Position numbers and translations under genes: made by a program. A stretch of DNA of 64,000 nucleotides from contig JBLXEY010000004.1 of assembly GCA_048262655.1 (NCBI GenBank), forward strand, positions 186,001 to 250,000, in the 5' to 3' direction. The notes beneath the pieces were generated by a model. That model worked only from the letters and a program-made list of their open reading frames with translations, searched no databases and was not told the origin of the DNA. Position 1 is the stretch's first letter; each line of letters begins with the position of its first letter. Below, in pieces: positions 32,166 through 41,941 of the stretch. Source of the DNA: JABMNT01 sp048262655 (GTDB taxonomy: Bacteria > Pseudomonadota > Alphaproteobacteria > Rhodospirillales > Casp-alpha2).

Positions 32166-35100
32166 TTATTCTCCTGCCGCAGCACTGATCAGGTCGGCGG
32201 CGTCTGCATCGGCAGCCGCCTGCATATCAATCAGCGCGCGACGATAATCGGTCGGCATGATTTTTTTGAATTTCGGCAGATAAGATCCCCAATCATCAAG
32301 GATCTTTTTCGCTTGCGCACTTCCGGTATAGCGAAGGTGATCTTCAACGACACCGCGTAGACGCTGTGCATCATGAGCCAGCATGTTCTTCGCCAATGCC
32401 GTCATGTCTTTGGTGAACGGCTCATCCACATCTATGGCTTCAATTGCCACCATGCTTTTGTTGCACAACATGTCAAAATCACCGTCTTCATCCAGGACAT
32501 AGGCGATACCACCTGACATCCCTGCCGCAAAATTGCGCCCCGTTTTACCGAGGACGGTTACGATACCTCCGGTCATATATTCACAGCCGTGATCACCACA
32601 GCCTTCAACAACGGTTGTTGCCCCTGAATTTCGAACCGCAAACCGCTCGCCAGCGACCCCCTGGAAATAACTTTCACCGGCAATCGCGCCATACATAACA
32701 GTATTACCGACGATAATGTTTTCATGGGGGACGACGGGGCTTTCAGCCGCCGGATAAACAATGATCCGCCCACCAGATAACCCTTTGCCCACATAGTCGT
32801 TGGCATCGCCTGAAAGTTCCAGTGTCACACCTTTTGCCAGCCATGCGCCCAGACTTTGTCCGGCATTGCCAGTCAGCTTGATGTGGATGCTGTCATCCTC
32901 CAGACCAGCGTGACCATGAACCTTGGCGACTTCACCCGAAAGCATTGCTCCGACAGTTCGGTTGATGTTCGTAATCGTTGCTTCAATTTCAACCTTTTTG
33001 CCGTCATCAATCGCCGGACGTGCCTGTCTGATCAACTCATGATCCAGAGCCTTTTCAAGCTCATGATCCTGGGTTTCACAGTTGTAGCGTGCAACACCTT
33101 CAGGCACTGCTGGCATATGCAGCAAATTCGTCAAGTCGATGTTATGAGCTTTCCAGTGGTCAACGGCGGGGCTCATGTTAAGAGCGTCTGAACGCCCTAC
33201 CATCTCATTAATTGTCCGGAACCCAAGTTCCGCCATAATCTCGCGGACTTCTTCGGCCAGGAAGGTGAAGAAATTGACCACATGCTCTGGCTCCCCAGTA
33301 AACCGCTTGCGCAGTTCTTCGTCCTGAGTTGCAACGCCAACCGGGCATGTATTCAGATGGCATTTCCGCATCATTATGCAGCCCTCGGAAATCAACGCGG
33401 CGGTGGCAAAACCAAATTCGTCGGCACCCAGCAAGGCGCCTACGATCACGTCGCGACCTGTCCGTAACCCGCCATCGACCTGCACAGAAATTCGGCCACG
33501 CAGTTCATTAAGGACCAGCGTTTGTTGAGTTTCGGCCAAGCCCATTTCCCAAGGAGAGCCTGCGTTCAAAAGCGACGTCACGGGACTCGCCCCGGTGCCG
33601 CCGTCATGACCGGAAATCGTGACGTGATCAGCATGTGCCTTACTAACGCCCGCAGCAATCGTGCCAACACCGCCTTCAGAAACCAGCTTCACCGAAATCC
33701 GTGCCTTTGGATTTACGTTCTTTAAATCGTGGATCAGCTGTGACAAATCCTCAATCGAGTAAATATCGTGGTGCGGCGGTGGCGAAATCAATCCGACACC
33801 GGGGGTTGAGTGACGAACGGCAGCAATACGCTGATCCACCTTGTGGCCAGGCAATTGCCCACCTTCGCCGGGTTTCGCACCCTGTGCCATTTTGATCTGG
33901 ATATCGTCGGCATTCGTTAGGTACTCATTGGTGACACCAAATCGGCCAGAGGCAACCTGTTTGATTGCCGACCGCATGGAGTCACCATTTTCCATTCGTT
34001 CAAAGCGCGTAGCTTCTTCGCCACCTTCACCGGTATTCGACTTTCCGCCTAAACGGTTCATCGCCACGGCTAAAGTCGTGTGGGCTTCCCAAGATATGGA
34101 ACCAAAGGACATGGCACCTGTCGCAAACCGCTTCACAATTTCAGATGCCGGCTCAACGTCGTCGAGCGGTACGGCAGGGCCAACCGGCTTTAATTCAAAT
34201 AATCCGCGCAGGTTCTTGAACTTTTGCGACTGGTCATTGACCTTCTGTGTGTATTTTTTGAACATTCCGTAATTGCCAGAACGCACCGCATGCTGGAGTG
34301 TGCCGATGGTTTCCGGTGTCCAAACGTGCTCTTCACCGCGGATTCGGTAGGCCAGATCACCACCGACATCGAGGTTATTGCGATAAATCGGCGCATCACC
34401 AAATGCCAGCGTGTGGCGTTCCTCGGTCTCGCGTGCGATCTCTGCTAGACCAATTCCTTCGACCTTGGTTGTCGTTCCGGTGAAGTAAGTTTCGACGAAC
34501 TCGCTTGATAATCCAACAGCATCGAAAATTTGGCCACCACAATAGGATTGGTAGGTCGAGATGCCCATTTTCGACATGACCTTCAATATGCCTTTGCCGA
34601 GGGCCTTAATATAGCGATTGTGAACTTCCTGTTCGCTTACATCTTCGAGGCTGCCGGCAATATTCGAAAGAACATCAAATGCCAGATAGGGGTTGATCGC
34701 TTCCGCACCGTATCCCGCCAAAAGGCAGAAGTCGTGGACCCGTCGGGCTTCACCGGTCTCCATGACGAGGCCGACTTCCGTGCGAAGGCCTTTACGGATG
34801 AGATGAAAATGTACGGCCCCCATTGCCAGCAAAGCCGGGATGGCCGCTTGATCGGCATTCATGGCGCGGTCTGACAAAATCAAGATGTTAAAGCCCTTGC
34901 GGCCAACCTTCTTTTCCGCTTTCTGGCACAGCGCATCAATCGCTTCGGCCATTGCAGTTCCATCATCGTTGCCAACTTCATAACAAATGCTCAGCGTCGA
35001 TGTTCTAAAGGATCCATCCACATGATTTTCGATGCGGCGGATTTTCTCCAGATCAGCATTGGTCAGGATCGGCTGCTTAATTTCAAGGCGCTTCGATGAT

Positions 35101-36830
35101 CCACCTGAATCCAGATCAAGCAAATTGGGGCGCGGGCCAATCAGACTGACCAGCGACATGACAAGTTCTTCGCGAATGGGGTCAATCGGCGGATTGGTCA
35201 CTTGCGCAAACTTTTGGAAGAAATAATCAGACAGCATCCGGGATTTATCGGACAAAGGTGCGATCGGAATATCACGTCCCATTGAACCAATGGGGTCCTG
35301 ACCTTCCGTCGCCATGGGAATAAAGAACGACTTTATGTCTTCCTGGGTATATCCAAATGCCTGTTGCTGATCGAGCATCGTTTCGACATCAGGGGTCATG
35401 GGACCAACTTCTTGGGGCAAGTCCTCAAGATTAATCTGGTTCTTATCAAGCCATTCCTGATAGGGGCGTGCCGTCGACAATTCCGACTTCAATTCTTCAT
35501 CTGAAATGATCCGGTGCTGCTCGAGGTCAACCAGAAGCATTTTACCGGGCTGGAGTCGCCACTTCTTGATGATTTTGCTTTCCGGGATCGGCAATACGCC
35601 GACCTCAGACGCCATGATCACCATACCATCTTCGGTCTCAATATAACGCGCTGGGCGCAAGCCATTTCGGTCCAGTGTTGCGGCAATTTGTTTGCCATCG
35701 GTAAACGCCATCGCAGCCGGGCCATCCCAGGGCTCCATGACAGCCGAATGATATTCGTAAAAAGCCCGCCGGTCCGCGTCCATTAGCGGATTATCGGCCC
35801 AGGCTTCGGGGATCATCAGCATCATCGCGTGCGGCAGGGAATAGCCACCCATAACCAAAAGTTCGAGGGCATTATCAAATGTAGAGGAATCAGACGAGCC
35901 ATCACCGATCAGCGGCCACAACTTCTCAAGGTCCTCACCCAGGACTTTTGAGCTCATGTTATGGCGACGTGCATTCATCCAGTTGATGTTGCCACGCAAC
36001 GTATTGATTTCGCCGTTGTGGCTCAGGAAACGGAACGGCTGGGCCAAACGCCACGACGGGAACGTATTGGTTGAGAAGCGCTGATGAAACAAGCCAATGG
36101 CCGATTCAAAGTCCTGATCCTGAAAATCGAGATAATACTTGGCGAGGTTAGGCGCCAAAACCATACCTTTGTAGATAATCGTCCGGGTCGACAGCGAGGG
36201 TACATAAAAGTCCTGCCATGCATCTTTGTCATAGTCCCAGATCGCGTGGTGCGCTTGCTTGCGGATCACATACAATTTGCGCTGAAATGTTTCTTCGTCA
36301 GGCGTTTCAGGTCCGCGGGCAATGACAATTTGGCGAATAACAGGCTCATTAGGCTTGACCGTTTCGCCCAATACGGAGTTGTCACACGGCACATCACGCC
36401 AGCCGAGGACCATCTGGCCTTCGACGGCAGCAACGCGATTAAACGCGGCAACACACTTGGCGCGCCGCTTCTCGTCACGTGGTAAAAAGATCATGCCAAC
36501 GGCGTAATCACCGACTGCGGGCAACTCTATTCCTTTTGCGCCAAAAACTTTGCGGTGAAATTTATCCGGCTGCTGAATAAGCAAGCCCGCACCATCACCG
36601 GCCAGCGGGTCCGCTCCGATAGCGCCGCGGTGATCCAGATTTTGGACGATTTTTAACGCATGTTCGATGATGTCGTGGCTGGGTTTATTATGGATATTGG
36701 CAATAAAGCCAAATCCACAGGCATCGTGCTCCTGAGCCGGGTCATACATACCCTGCTTAACAGCCTCACCAGCACGGTTTTTTGTATCCGTTGATATATT
36801 TTTTTCCATCGATCTACTCAACTTATTCAT
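32166..36830 (-). CDS. gltB: Glutamate synthase [NADPH] large subunit
   Basis: The product has 1,554 residues, slightly longer than the usual about 1,510. The class II glutaminase domain starts at Cys38 (PAQEHDACGFGFIANIHNK), so a propeptide of about 37 residues is removed. The FMN and synthase domain shows SFGSISWEAHTTLAVAMNRLGGKSNTGEGGEE, MAQGAKPGEGGQLPGHKVD and SGHDGGTGASPVTSL. The 3Fe-4S motif is CIMMRKCHLNTCPVGVATQDEE, followed by the C-terminal beta-helix (GSAQAKK... end). It makes two glutamate from glutamine and 2-oxoglutarate together with GltD. An alternative ATG at 36809 is possible. Confidence 0.97.
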   Translation of the reverse strand: MNKLSRSMEKNISTDTKNRAGEAVKQGMYDPAQEHDACGFGFIANIHNKPSHDIIEHALKIVQNLDHRGAIGADPLAGDGAGLLIQQPDKFHRKVFGAKGIELPAVGDYAVGMIFLPRDEKRRAKCVAAFNRVAAVEGQMVLGWRDVPCDNSVLGETVKPNEPVIRQIVIARGPETPDEETFQRKLYVIRKQAHHAIWDYDKDAWQDFYVPSLSTRTIIYKGMVLAPNLAKYYLDFQDQDFESAIGLFHQRFSTNTFPSWRLAQPFRFLSHNGEINTLRGNINWMNARRHNMSSKVLGEDLEKLWPLIGDGSSDSSTFDNALELLVMGGYSLPHAMMLMIPEAWADNPLMDADRRAFYEYHSAVMEPWDGPAAMAFTDGKQIAATLDRNGLRPARYIETEDGMVIMASEVGVLPIPESKIIKKWRLQPGKMLLVDLEQHRIISDEELKSELSTARPYQEWLDKNQINLEDLPQEVGPMTPDVETMLDQQQAFGYTQEDIKSFFIPMATEGQDPIGSMGRDIPIAPLSDKSRMLSDYFFQKFAQVTNPPIDPIREELVMSLVSLIGPRPNLLDLDSGGSSKRLEIKQPILTNADLEKIRRIENHVDGSFRTSTLSICYEVGNDDGTAMAEAIDALCQKAEKKVGRKGFNILILSDRAMNADQAAIPALLAMGAVHFHLIRKGLRTEVGLVMETGEARRVHDFCLLAGYGAEAINPYLAFDVLSNIAGSLEDVSEQEVHNRYIKALGKGILKVMSKMGISTYQSYCGGQIFDAVGLSSEFVETYFTGTTTKVEGIGLAEIARETEERHTLAFGDAPIYRNNLDVGGDLAYRIRGEEHVWTPETIGTLQHAVRSGNYGMFKKYTQKVNDQSQKFKNLRGLFELKPVGPAVPLDDVEPASEIVKRFATGAMSFGSISWEAHTTLAVAMNRLGGKSNTGEGGEEATRFERMENGDSMRSAIKQVASGRFGVTNEYLTNADDIQIKMAQGAKPGEGGQLPGHKVDQRIAAVRHSTPGVGLISPPPHHDIYSIEDLSQLIHDLKNVNPKARISVKLVSEGGVGTIAAGVSKAHADHVTISGHDGGTGASPVTSLLNAGSPWEMGLAETQQTLVLNELRGRISVQVDGGLRTGRDVIVGALLGADEFGFATAALISEGCIMMRKCHLNTCPVGVATQDEELRKRFTGEPEHVVNFFTFLAEEVREIMAELGFRTINEMVGRSDALNMSPAVDHWKAHNIDLTNLLHMPAVPEGVARYNCETQDHELEKALDHELIRQARPAIDDGKKVEIEATITNINRTVGAMLSGEVAKVHGHAGLEDDSIHIKLTGNAGQSLGAWLAKGVTLELSGDANDYVGKGLSGGRIIVYPAAESPVVPHENIIVGNTVMYGAIAGESYFQGVAGERFAVRNSGATTVVEGCGDHGCEYMTGGIVTVLGKTGRNFAAGMSGGIAYVLDEDGDFDMLCNKSMVAIEAIDVDEPFTKDMTALAKNMLAHDAQRLRGVVEDHLRYTGSAQAKKILDDWGSYLPKFKKIMPTDYRRALIDMQAAADADAADLISAAAGE

Positions 36831-37067
36831 GCGTTATCTCAGGGTCGTTGGCAAAAGTCCGCCTTGATAGCAAAACTACCCGGTTCATCCAATCAGAAAA
36901 TGCGAGAAAAAGACTCGCGAAGTCTCGTCTACGTGAGGTTTTGAGCCGTTCCCCAGTCTATTACCCTGCCTAAATACAGAAATAGAACGTTTTTTATGGG
37001 TAAATTACGGCTATATCCCAACAGAGGCACTATATATGACTGAAACCGATATTAACAGTGGCAAACT

Positions 37068-38069
37068 ATGATCAAACTTTCCGTACTTGACCAATCCGTA
37101 TCCATTCAGGGCCAATCACAAGATCAGTCTATTCGCGATACGCTGGCATTCGCAAAATTTTGCGAAAAACTGGGGTATTCGCGATTTTGGGTTTCTGAAC
37201 ACCATAATCATGAAACCATTGTCGGATCGGCGCCGGAAGTCCTGATGGCGGCGATTGCCGCGACGACCGACCGTATCCGCATTGGCAGCGCAGGCGTGAT
37301 GTTACCGCATTATTCGCCATTAAAGGTCGCCGAACAATTTCGCGTTCTGGATGCTCTGGCCCCCGGGCGCATTGATATGGGGCTGGGCCGTGCGCCGGGC
37401 TCTGACGGTAAAACGGCCTATGCTTTAAACCCGAATGCGGGAACAGCGGCTGATCAATTCCCTTCTTCTGTTCGTGATCTTATGAGTTGGGTTTCAGGTG
37501 CGCCACTTGCTGAAGGCCATCCTTTCGCAACGATCCGTGCCTTTCCGGAGGGGGCGACAAGTCCGCAACCTTGGATGTTGGGCACGTCCGACTATGGGGC
37601 GCAAGTCGCAGCGCACTTCGGCATACCTTATAGTTTTGCGCACTTTATCACTGATGGGCGAGGCGTTGAGCGGGCGATGCAAATTTATCGGGACAATTAC
37701 CAGCCAAGTCCGGAATTTCCAGAACCGCTGGCCTCCGTCTGTGTATGGGCGATCGCGGCGGATACAGAAGAGCAGGCCAAGTATCTCTATGCGTCGCGGG
37801 CTCATAATAAAGTCATGCGCGATTACGGCAAATTGTCGGCTTTGATCTCTCCCGATGATGCTTTGGCGTTCGATTATAACAGAGAACAAAAAGCGCGCTT
37901 TGATCAGTTAACAGCGGATGCGGTGATCGGCGACGTCTCGCAGGTCTCGCAACAACTTCGAGAGATGGCGACGGCTTACGAGATAGATGAGATTGTTGTC
38001 CTTACCTGGACCTATGATCAGTCGGCGCGCAAGCGCTCCTATGAACTTTTGGCCGATGAACTTCTGTAG
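37068..38069 (+). CDS. Luciferase-like flavin monooxygenase (MsnO8 group)
   Basis: The product has 333 residues with the luciferase-like monooxygenase TIM-barrel pattern: KLSVLDQSVSIQGQSQDQSIRDT, GYSRFWVSEHHNHETIVGSAPEVLMAA, TDRIRIGSAGVMLPHYSPLKVAEQFRVLDALAPGRIDMGLGRAPG, and near the end YEIDEIVVLTWTYD. The SEHHN and GSAGVMLPHYSPLKVAE motifs are those of the MsnO8-type family. It would use reduced flavin and oxygen on an unknown substrate. It is divergent from gltB and precedes the thiC riboswitch. Confidence 0.88.
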   Translation: MIKLSVLDQSVSIQGQSQDQSIRDTLAFAKFCEKLGYSRFWVSEHHNHETIVGSAPEVLMAAIAATTDRIRIGSAGVMLPHYSPLKVAEQFRVLDALAPGRIDMGLGRAPGSDGKTAYALNPNAGTAADQFPSSVRDLMSWVSGAPLAEGHPFATIRAFPEGATSPQPWMLGTSDYGAQVAAHFGIPYSFAHFITDGRGVERAMQIYRDNYQPSPEFPEPLASVCVWAIAADTEEQAKYLYASRAHNKVMRDYGKLSALISPDDALAFDYNREQKARFDQLTADAVIGDVSQVSQQLREMATAYEIDEIVVLTWTYDQSARKRSYELLADELL

Positions 38070-38172
38070 ACGGCTTCAAGGTCTGCCTTATACCCTAACC
38101 AATGGTTGCCTCGGCCAGAATTAAAAAATAATTCCTGTTGACCCGCGACTTGCGCAGGCGCAAGGTTTGCGT

Positions 38173-38292
38173 GTTCCACGGGGAGCCTCAAAAGGGGCTG
38201 AGATTTCGATGGCGCGGTCACCTCAGTGGCCAGATTTGCGCAAGTCGGTTACCCGTTGAACCTGATCCGGGTAACGCCGGCGTAGGGATCGG
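38173..38292 (+). promoter_or_regulatory. TPP riboswitch (THI element) upstream of thiC
   Basis: The conserved core is present in order: CCACGGGGAGCC (38176-38187), the pyrimidine-sensing GGGGCTGAGAT (38194-38204), a variable arm, then ACCCGTTGAACCTGATCCGG (38251-38270) and GTAACGCCGGCGTAGGGA (38271-38288). These are the sequences that bind thiamine pyrophosphate. It ends about 150 bases before the thiC start, which leaves room for an expression platform. High TPP should lower thiC expression. Confidence 0.96.
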
Positions 38293-38441
38293 AACAAGAC
38301 AGGCAAGGTATATTTTACGCCCGTCTTCTGACTCTTTTTTCGCCAACCTGCATCTGTATTCGTTGTGTCATGGACCCGTTCATGCGGGATTTTCATGTCC
38401 TAATTGATCAGCACGGATTCTGAATTCGTGGCTGTCGCATA

Positions 38442-40316
38442 GTGAGTAAAAGGAAAAGCAAGTTGAATAACATTCGCAAACCAAATAACGCAGACATTAC
38501 GCGCGGGGCATTACCCGCAAGCCAAAAAATATATGCCTCCGGCAAGATGTTCCCCGAAATTCAGGTGCCGATGCGTCAGATACAACTGCACGATAGTGCA
38601 GGAGATCCCCCGGTGATCGTTTATGACACATCCGGGATCTACACCGAAGACGGCGCTGATATTGACCTGGAAACCGGATTGCCGCGCCTGCGTTTGCCTT
38701 GGATTGAGGCACGCGGCGATACGCAGATCTATGCGGGCCGGGCGGTGAAACCAGAAGACAACGGAAATATTAGCGACGACAAGCTTGTTTCTGAATTTCC
38801 CAATAAAGCGGCCCCGCTAAGGTCATCCACAGGCGCTCCCGTCAGCCAGTACCACTATGCAAAGGCCGGCACAATCACGGCTGAAATGGAGTATATCGCG
38901 ATACGGGAAAATATGATGCGGGACCACAATCCAGCGGAAGCAAAACGTATCAAGGACGACGCGGAAGCCTTTGGCGCCGAAATTCCAGATTTTGTGACGC
39001 CTGAGTTTGTTCGGTCTGAAGTTGCCCGTGGTCGGGCTGTTATTCCTGCGAATATAAACCATCAAGAATCAGAGCCGATGATCATCGGGCGAAATTTTCT
39101 TGTTAAGATTAATGCAAACATCGGGAATTCAGCGGTTACATCGGGGGTCGCGGAAGAAGTAGAAAAAATGGTGTGGGCGACCCGCTGGGGCGCAGATACG
39201 GTTATGGACCTTTCAACGGGGCGCAATATTCATAACATTCGTGAATGGTTAATTCGCAATTCGCCTGTACCGATTGGAACCGTACCGATTTATCAGGCGT
39301 TGGAAAAAGTAGAGCGGGCCGAAGATCTGACATGGGAAATTTATCGCGATACGATCATCGAGCAATGCGAACAAGGCGTCGATTACTTTACGATCCATGC
39401 CGGTGTTCGATTGAAGGACATACATTTAACCGCCGACCGCCTCACCGGCATTGTGTCCAGAGGTGGCTCCATTATGGCCCAATGGTGTCTGGCACATCAT
39501 AAGGAGAGTTTCCTCTGGGACAATTTTGAAGAGCTTGCGGAAATTATGGCGGCTTACGATGTAACTTTCTCGCTGGGTGATGGTTTTCGCCCCGGCTCGA
39601 CCAGGGATGCTAACGATGCGGCCCAGTTTGCCGAACTAGAAAATATTGGTGAGCTGGCTCATGTGGCATGGGAGAAGGGATGCCAAGTGTTCATTGAAGG
39701 CCCGGGCCATGTGCCGATGCAAAAAATTAAAGTGAATATGGAAAAACAACTGGCCTGTTGTGCGGAAGCTCCGTTTTACACACTCGGTCCATTGGTTACC
39801 GATATTGCACCGGGTTACGACCATATTACATCAGGTATCGGAGCAGCGATGATTGGGTGGTATGGGTGCGCGATGCTATGTTATGTGACTCCCAAGGAGC
39901 ATTTGGGATTGCCTGACAAGAACGATGTCCGAGAAGGTGTCATTACCTATAAGATAGCGGCGCACGCGGCGGATATGGCAAAGGGCCATCCGGGGGCCTC
40001 GGCCCGAGACGATGCACTATCGAAGGCTCGGTTCGAGTTTCGCTGGGAAGATCAGTTTAATCTCGGACTTGATCCGGAACGGGCGAAGGATTTTCACGAC
40101 CTAACGTTACCAAAAGAAGCTCATAAAACGGCGCACTTTTGTTCAATGTGTGGCCCAAAATTCTGTGCAATGGAAATTACCAATCTGGTAAGGGATTACG
40201 CCAGTGCCGGAATGGACGAAATGTCTAAAAAATTTGCTGAAGGAGGAGGTGAAATATACAAGGAAACGTATGTTGAGGCTCCAACGCTATATGGCGAACC
40301 GGTTGCTCAGGAATAG
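38442..40316 (+). CDS. thiC: Phosphomethylpyrimidine synthase ThiC
   Basis: The product has 624 residues. It rearranges 5-aminoimidazole ribotide to hydroxymethylpyrimidine phosphate for thiamine synthesis, as a radical SAM enzyme. Family signatures are RLPWIEARGDTQIYAGR, INANIGNSAVTSGVAEEVEKMVWATRWGADTVMDLSTG, EGPGHVPMQKIKVNMEKQL and GAAMIGWYGCAMLCYVTPKEHLG. The C-terminal iron-sulfur motif is CSMCGPKFCAMEI. The start is GTG at 38442, with the first conserved ThiC residues about 25 codons later. It is preceded by a TPP riboswitch and followed by a strong terminator; no other thi genes are adjacent. Confidence 0.97.
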   Translation: MSKRKSKLNNIRKPNNADITRGALPASQKIYASGKMFPEIQVPMRQIQLHDSAGDPPVIVYDTSGIYTEDGADIDLETGLPRLRLPWIEARGDTQIYAGRAVKPEDNGNISDDKLVSEFPNKAAPLRSSTGAPVSQYHYAKAGTITAEMEYIAIRENMMRDHNPAEAKRIKDDAEAFGAEIPDFVTPEFVRSEVARGRAVIPANINHQESEPMIIGRNFLVKINANIGNSAVTSGVAEEVEKMVWATRWGADTVMDLSTGRNIHNIREWLIRNSPVPIGTVPIYQALEKVERAEDLTWEIYRDTIIEQCEQGVDYFTIHAGVRLKDIHLTADRLTGIVSRGGSIMAQWCLAHHKESFLWDNFEELAEIMAAYDVTFSLGDGFRPGSTRDANDAAQFAELENIGELAHVAWEKGCQVFIEGPGHVPMQKIKVNMEKQLACCAEAPFYTLGPLVTDIAPGYDHITSGIGAAMIGWYGCAMLCYVTPKEHLGLPDKNDVREGVITYKIAAHAADMAKGHPGASARDDALSKARFEFRWEDQFNLGLDPERAKDFHDLTLPKEAHKTAHFCSMCGPKFCAMEITNLVRDYASAGMDEMSKKFAEGGGEIYKETYVEAPTLYGEPVAQE

Positions 40317-40319
40317 ATA

Positions 40320-40352
40320 CAAAAAAAGGCGCCCTGCCAGGGCGCCTTTTCT
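40320..40352. terminator. Bidirectional terminator between thiC and aldehyde dehydrogenase
   Basis: AAAAGGCGCCC (40324-40334) pairs perfectly with GGGCGCCTTTT (40340-40350) over a five-base loop. Extra A on the left and T on the right allow termination of both convergent genes. Confidence 0.9.
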
Positions 40353-40371
40353 ATTCCTAATATCCGTTCGC

Positions 40372-41811
40372 CTACACAGGTAACGTGTAAGACGTCTTAA
40401 CGGTCGTGTAGAACTCGGCTGCGTAGCTACCTTGTTCGCGGGCACCGTAGCTGGAGCCTTTTGTGCCGCCAAAGGGAACGTGGTAGTCGACACCTGCTGT
40501 TGGCAGGTTGACCATGACCATTCCGGCTTGTGACTTGCGTTTGAAATCAGACGCATACTTAAGGGATGTTGTGCAGATACCGGCAGACAAGCCAAACTCC
40601 GTATCGTTCGCAACAGCCAGTGCTTCATCATAGTCTTTGACTTTGATAACGCTGGCGACGGGGCCGAAAATTTCTTCCCGGTTGATGCGCATGCTGTTGT
40701 CGGTGTCCGTGAACAGGGCTGGCGTCATATAGAAACCTTCCGCATCACGTGTTACCTGATCGCCACCACAGACCAATGTTGCGCCTTCTTTTTTGCCAAT
40801 CTCAATGTATTCTAAATTCTGTGTCAGTTGGCTTTGGTCAACAACCGGGCCGATGTGCGTGCCAGCTTTTAAGGCGTCATCAATAACAAGGCTTTCAAGT
40901 TTGGCTGTTACTGCCGCCACGAACGCATCATGAATGCCTTCTGTTACAATAAAGCGTGAGGAGGCTGTGCAACGCTGTCCTGTCGAGAAGTAAGCGCCAT
41001 TGACGCACGCATCAACAGCCACATCCAGATTGGCGTCATCAAGAACCACCATCGGGTTTTTGCCGCCCATCTCGAGCTGGAATTTGGCACCGCGTGCAGA
41101 ACAGGTGGCGGCGACGTGTTTGCCGGTGGCGACGGAACCGGTGAAGCTAACGCCATTGACATCAGCAGAATTAAGGATGGTTTCACCAACAACAGAACCG
41201 CGGCCCATGACCAGATTGAAAACACCATCCGGTAAACCAGCACGGGAAATAATGTCAGCCAGTGCCCAGCCACAGCCGGGGACCAAATCAGCCGGTTTGA
41301 TGACAACGCAGTTGCCATAAGCGAGGGCCGGGGCAATTTTCCAAGCGGGAATAGCGATTGGGAAGTTCCAGGGTGTGATAATACCAATGACCCCTAATGC
41401 TTCGCGGGTGATGTCGACATCAATGCCAGGACGGACGGAATCCAGCTTGTCGCCGACATTGCGCAGCGCTTCACCAGCAAAAAACTTGAAAACCTGGCCC
41501 GCGCGACCCGCTTCACCAATGCCTTCTGGCAGGGTTTTGCCTTCTTCACGTGACAACAGCTCGCCGAGTTCTTCCTTACGGGCCAAAATTTCTGTGCCGA
41601 TGGCATCAAGGGCGTCGAAGCGGGCCTGTGGAGTGGAATAACGCCAGGTTGCCGACGCGGCTTTTGCAGCCGCAATCGCATCGCTTACTTGCTGGGCATC
41701 GGCACGCACGTATTCGCCGACCACTTCGGATGTGTTGGAGGGGTTAACATTTTTACTGACATCGCTGCCAGAAACCCAGGCGCCGTTGATGAAATTTTGT
41801 TTAGCGGACAT
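40372..41811 (-). CDS. NAD(P)-dependent aldehyde dehydrogenase
   Basis: The product is about 479 residues from the ATG at 41811 (MSAKQNFINGAWVSG). Motifs of the superfamily are ITPWNFPIAIPAWKIAPALAYGN, SFTGSVATGKHVAATC, the catalytic glutamate in FQLEMGGKNPMVVLDD and the catalytic cysteine in FSTGQRCTASSRFIV. The sequence is closest in feel to the alpha-ketoglutarate semialdehyde and related semialdehyde dehydrogenases, but this cannot be fixed without a tree. It is encoded on the same strand as the sulfatase, with 130 bases between them, and converges with thiC. An upstream ATG at 41877 gives an unlikely 22-residue extension. Confidence 0.9.
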   Translation of the reverse strand: MSAKQNFINGAWVSGSDVSKNVNPSNTSEVVGEYVRADAQQVSDAIAAAKAASATWRYSTPQARFDALDAIGTEILARKEELGELLSREEGKTLPEGIGEAGRAGQVFKFFAGEALRNVGDKLDSVRPGIDVDITREALGVIGIITPWNFPIAIPAWKIAPALAYGNCVVIKPADLVPGCGWALADIISRAGLPDGVFNLVMGRGSVVGETILNSADVNGVSFTGSVATGKHVAATCSARGAKFQLEMGGKNPMVVLDDANLDVAVDACVNGAYFSTGQRCTASSRFIVTEGIHDAFVAAVTAKLESLVIDDALKAGTHIGPVVDQSQLTQNLEYIEIGKKEGATLVCGGDQVTRDAEGFYMTPALFTDTDNSMRINREEIFGPVASVIKVKDYDEALAVANDTEFGLSAGICTTSLKYASDFKRKSQAGMVMVNLPTAGVDYHVPFGGTKGSSYGAREQGSYAAEFYTTVKTSYTLPV

Positions 41812-41941
41812 GATGATTTTGTTCCTATAATTTGTCAAAATTTGTCTTAAATTGTATGGGAAGGATTTAGGAGCCACAAAGCGTTCTGTCTACCGTTAAA
41901 TCCGCATAAACTTCAAATTATTGAAGTTTTTTGGATTAAAT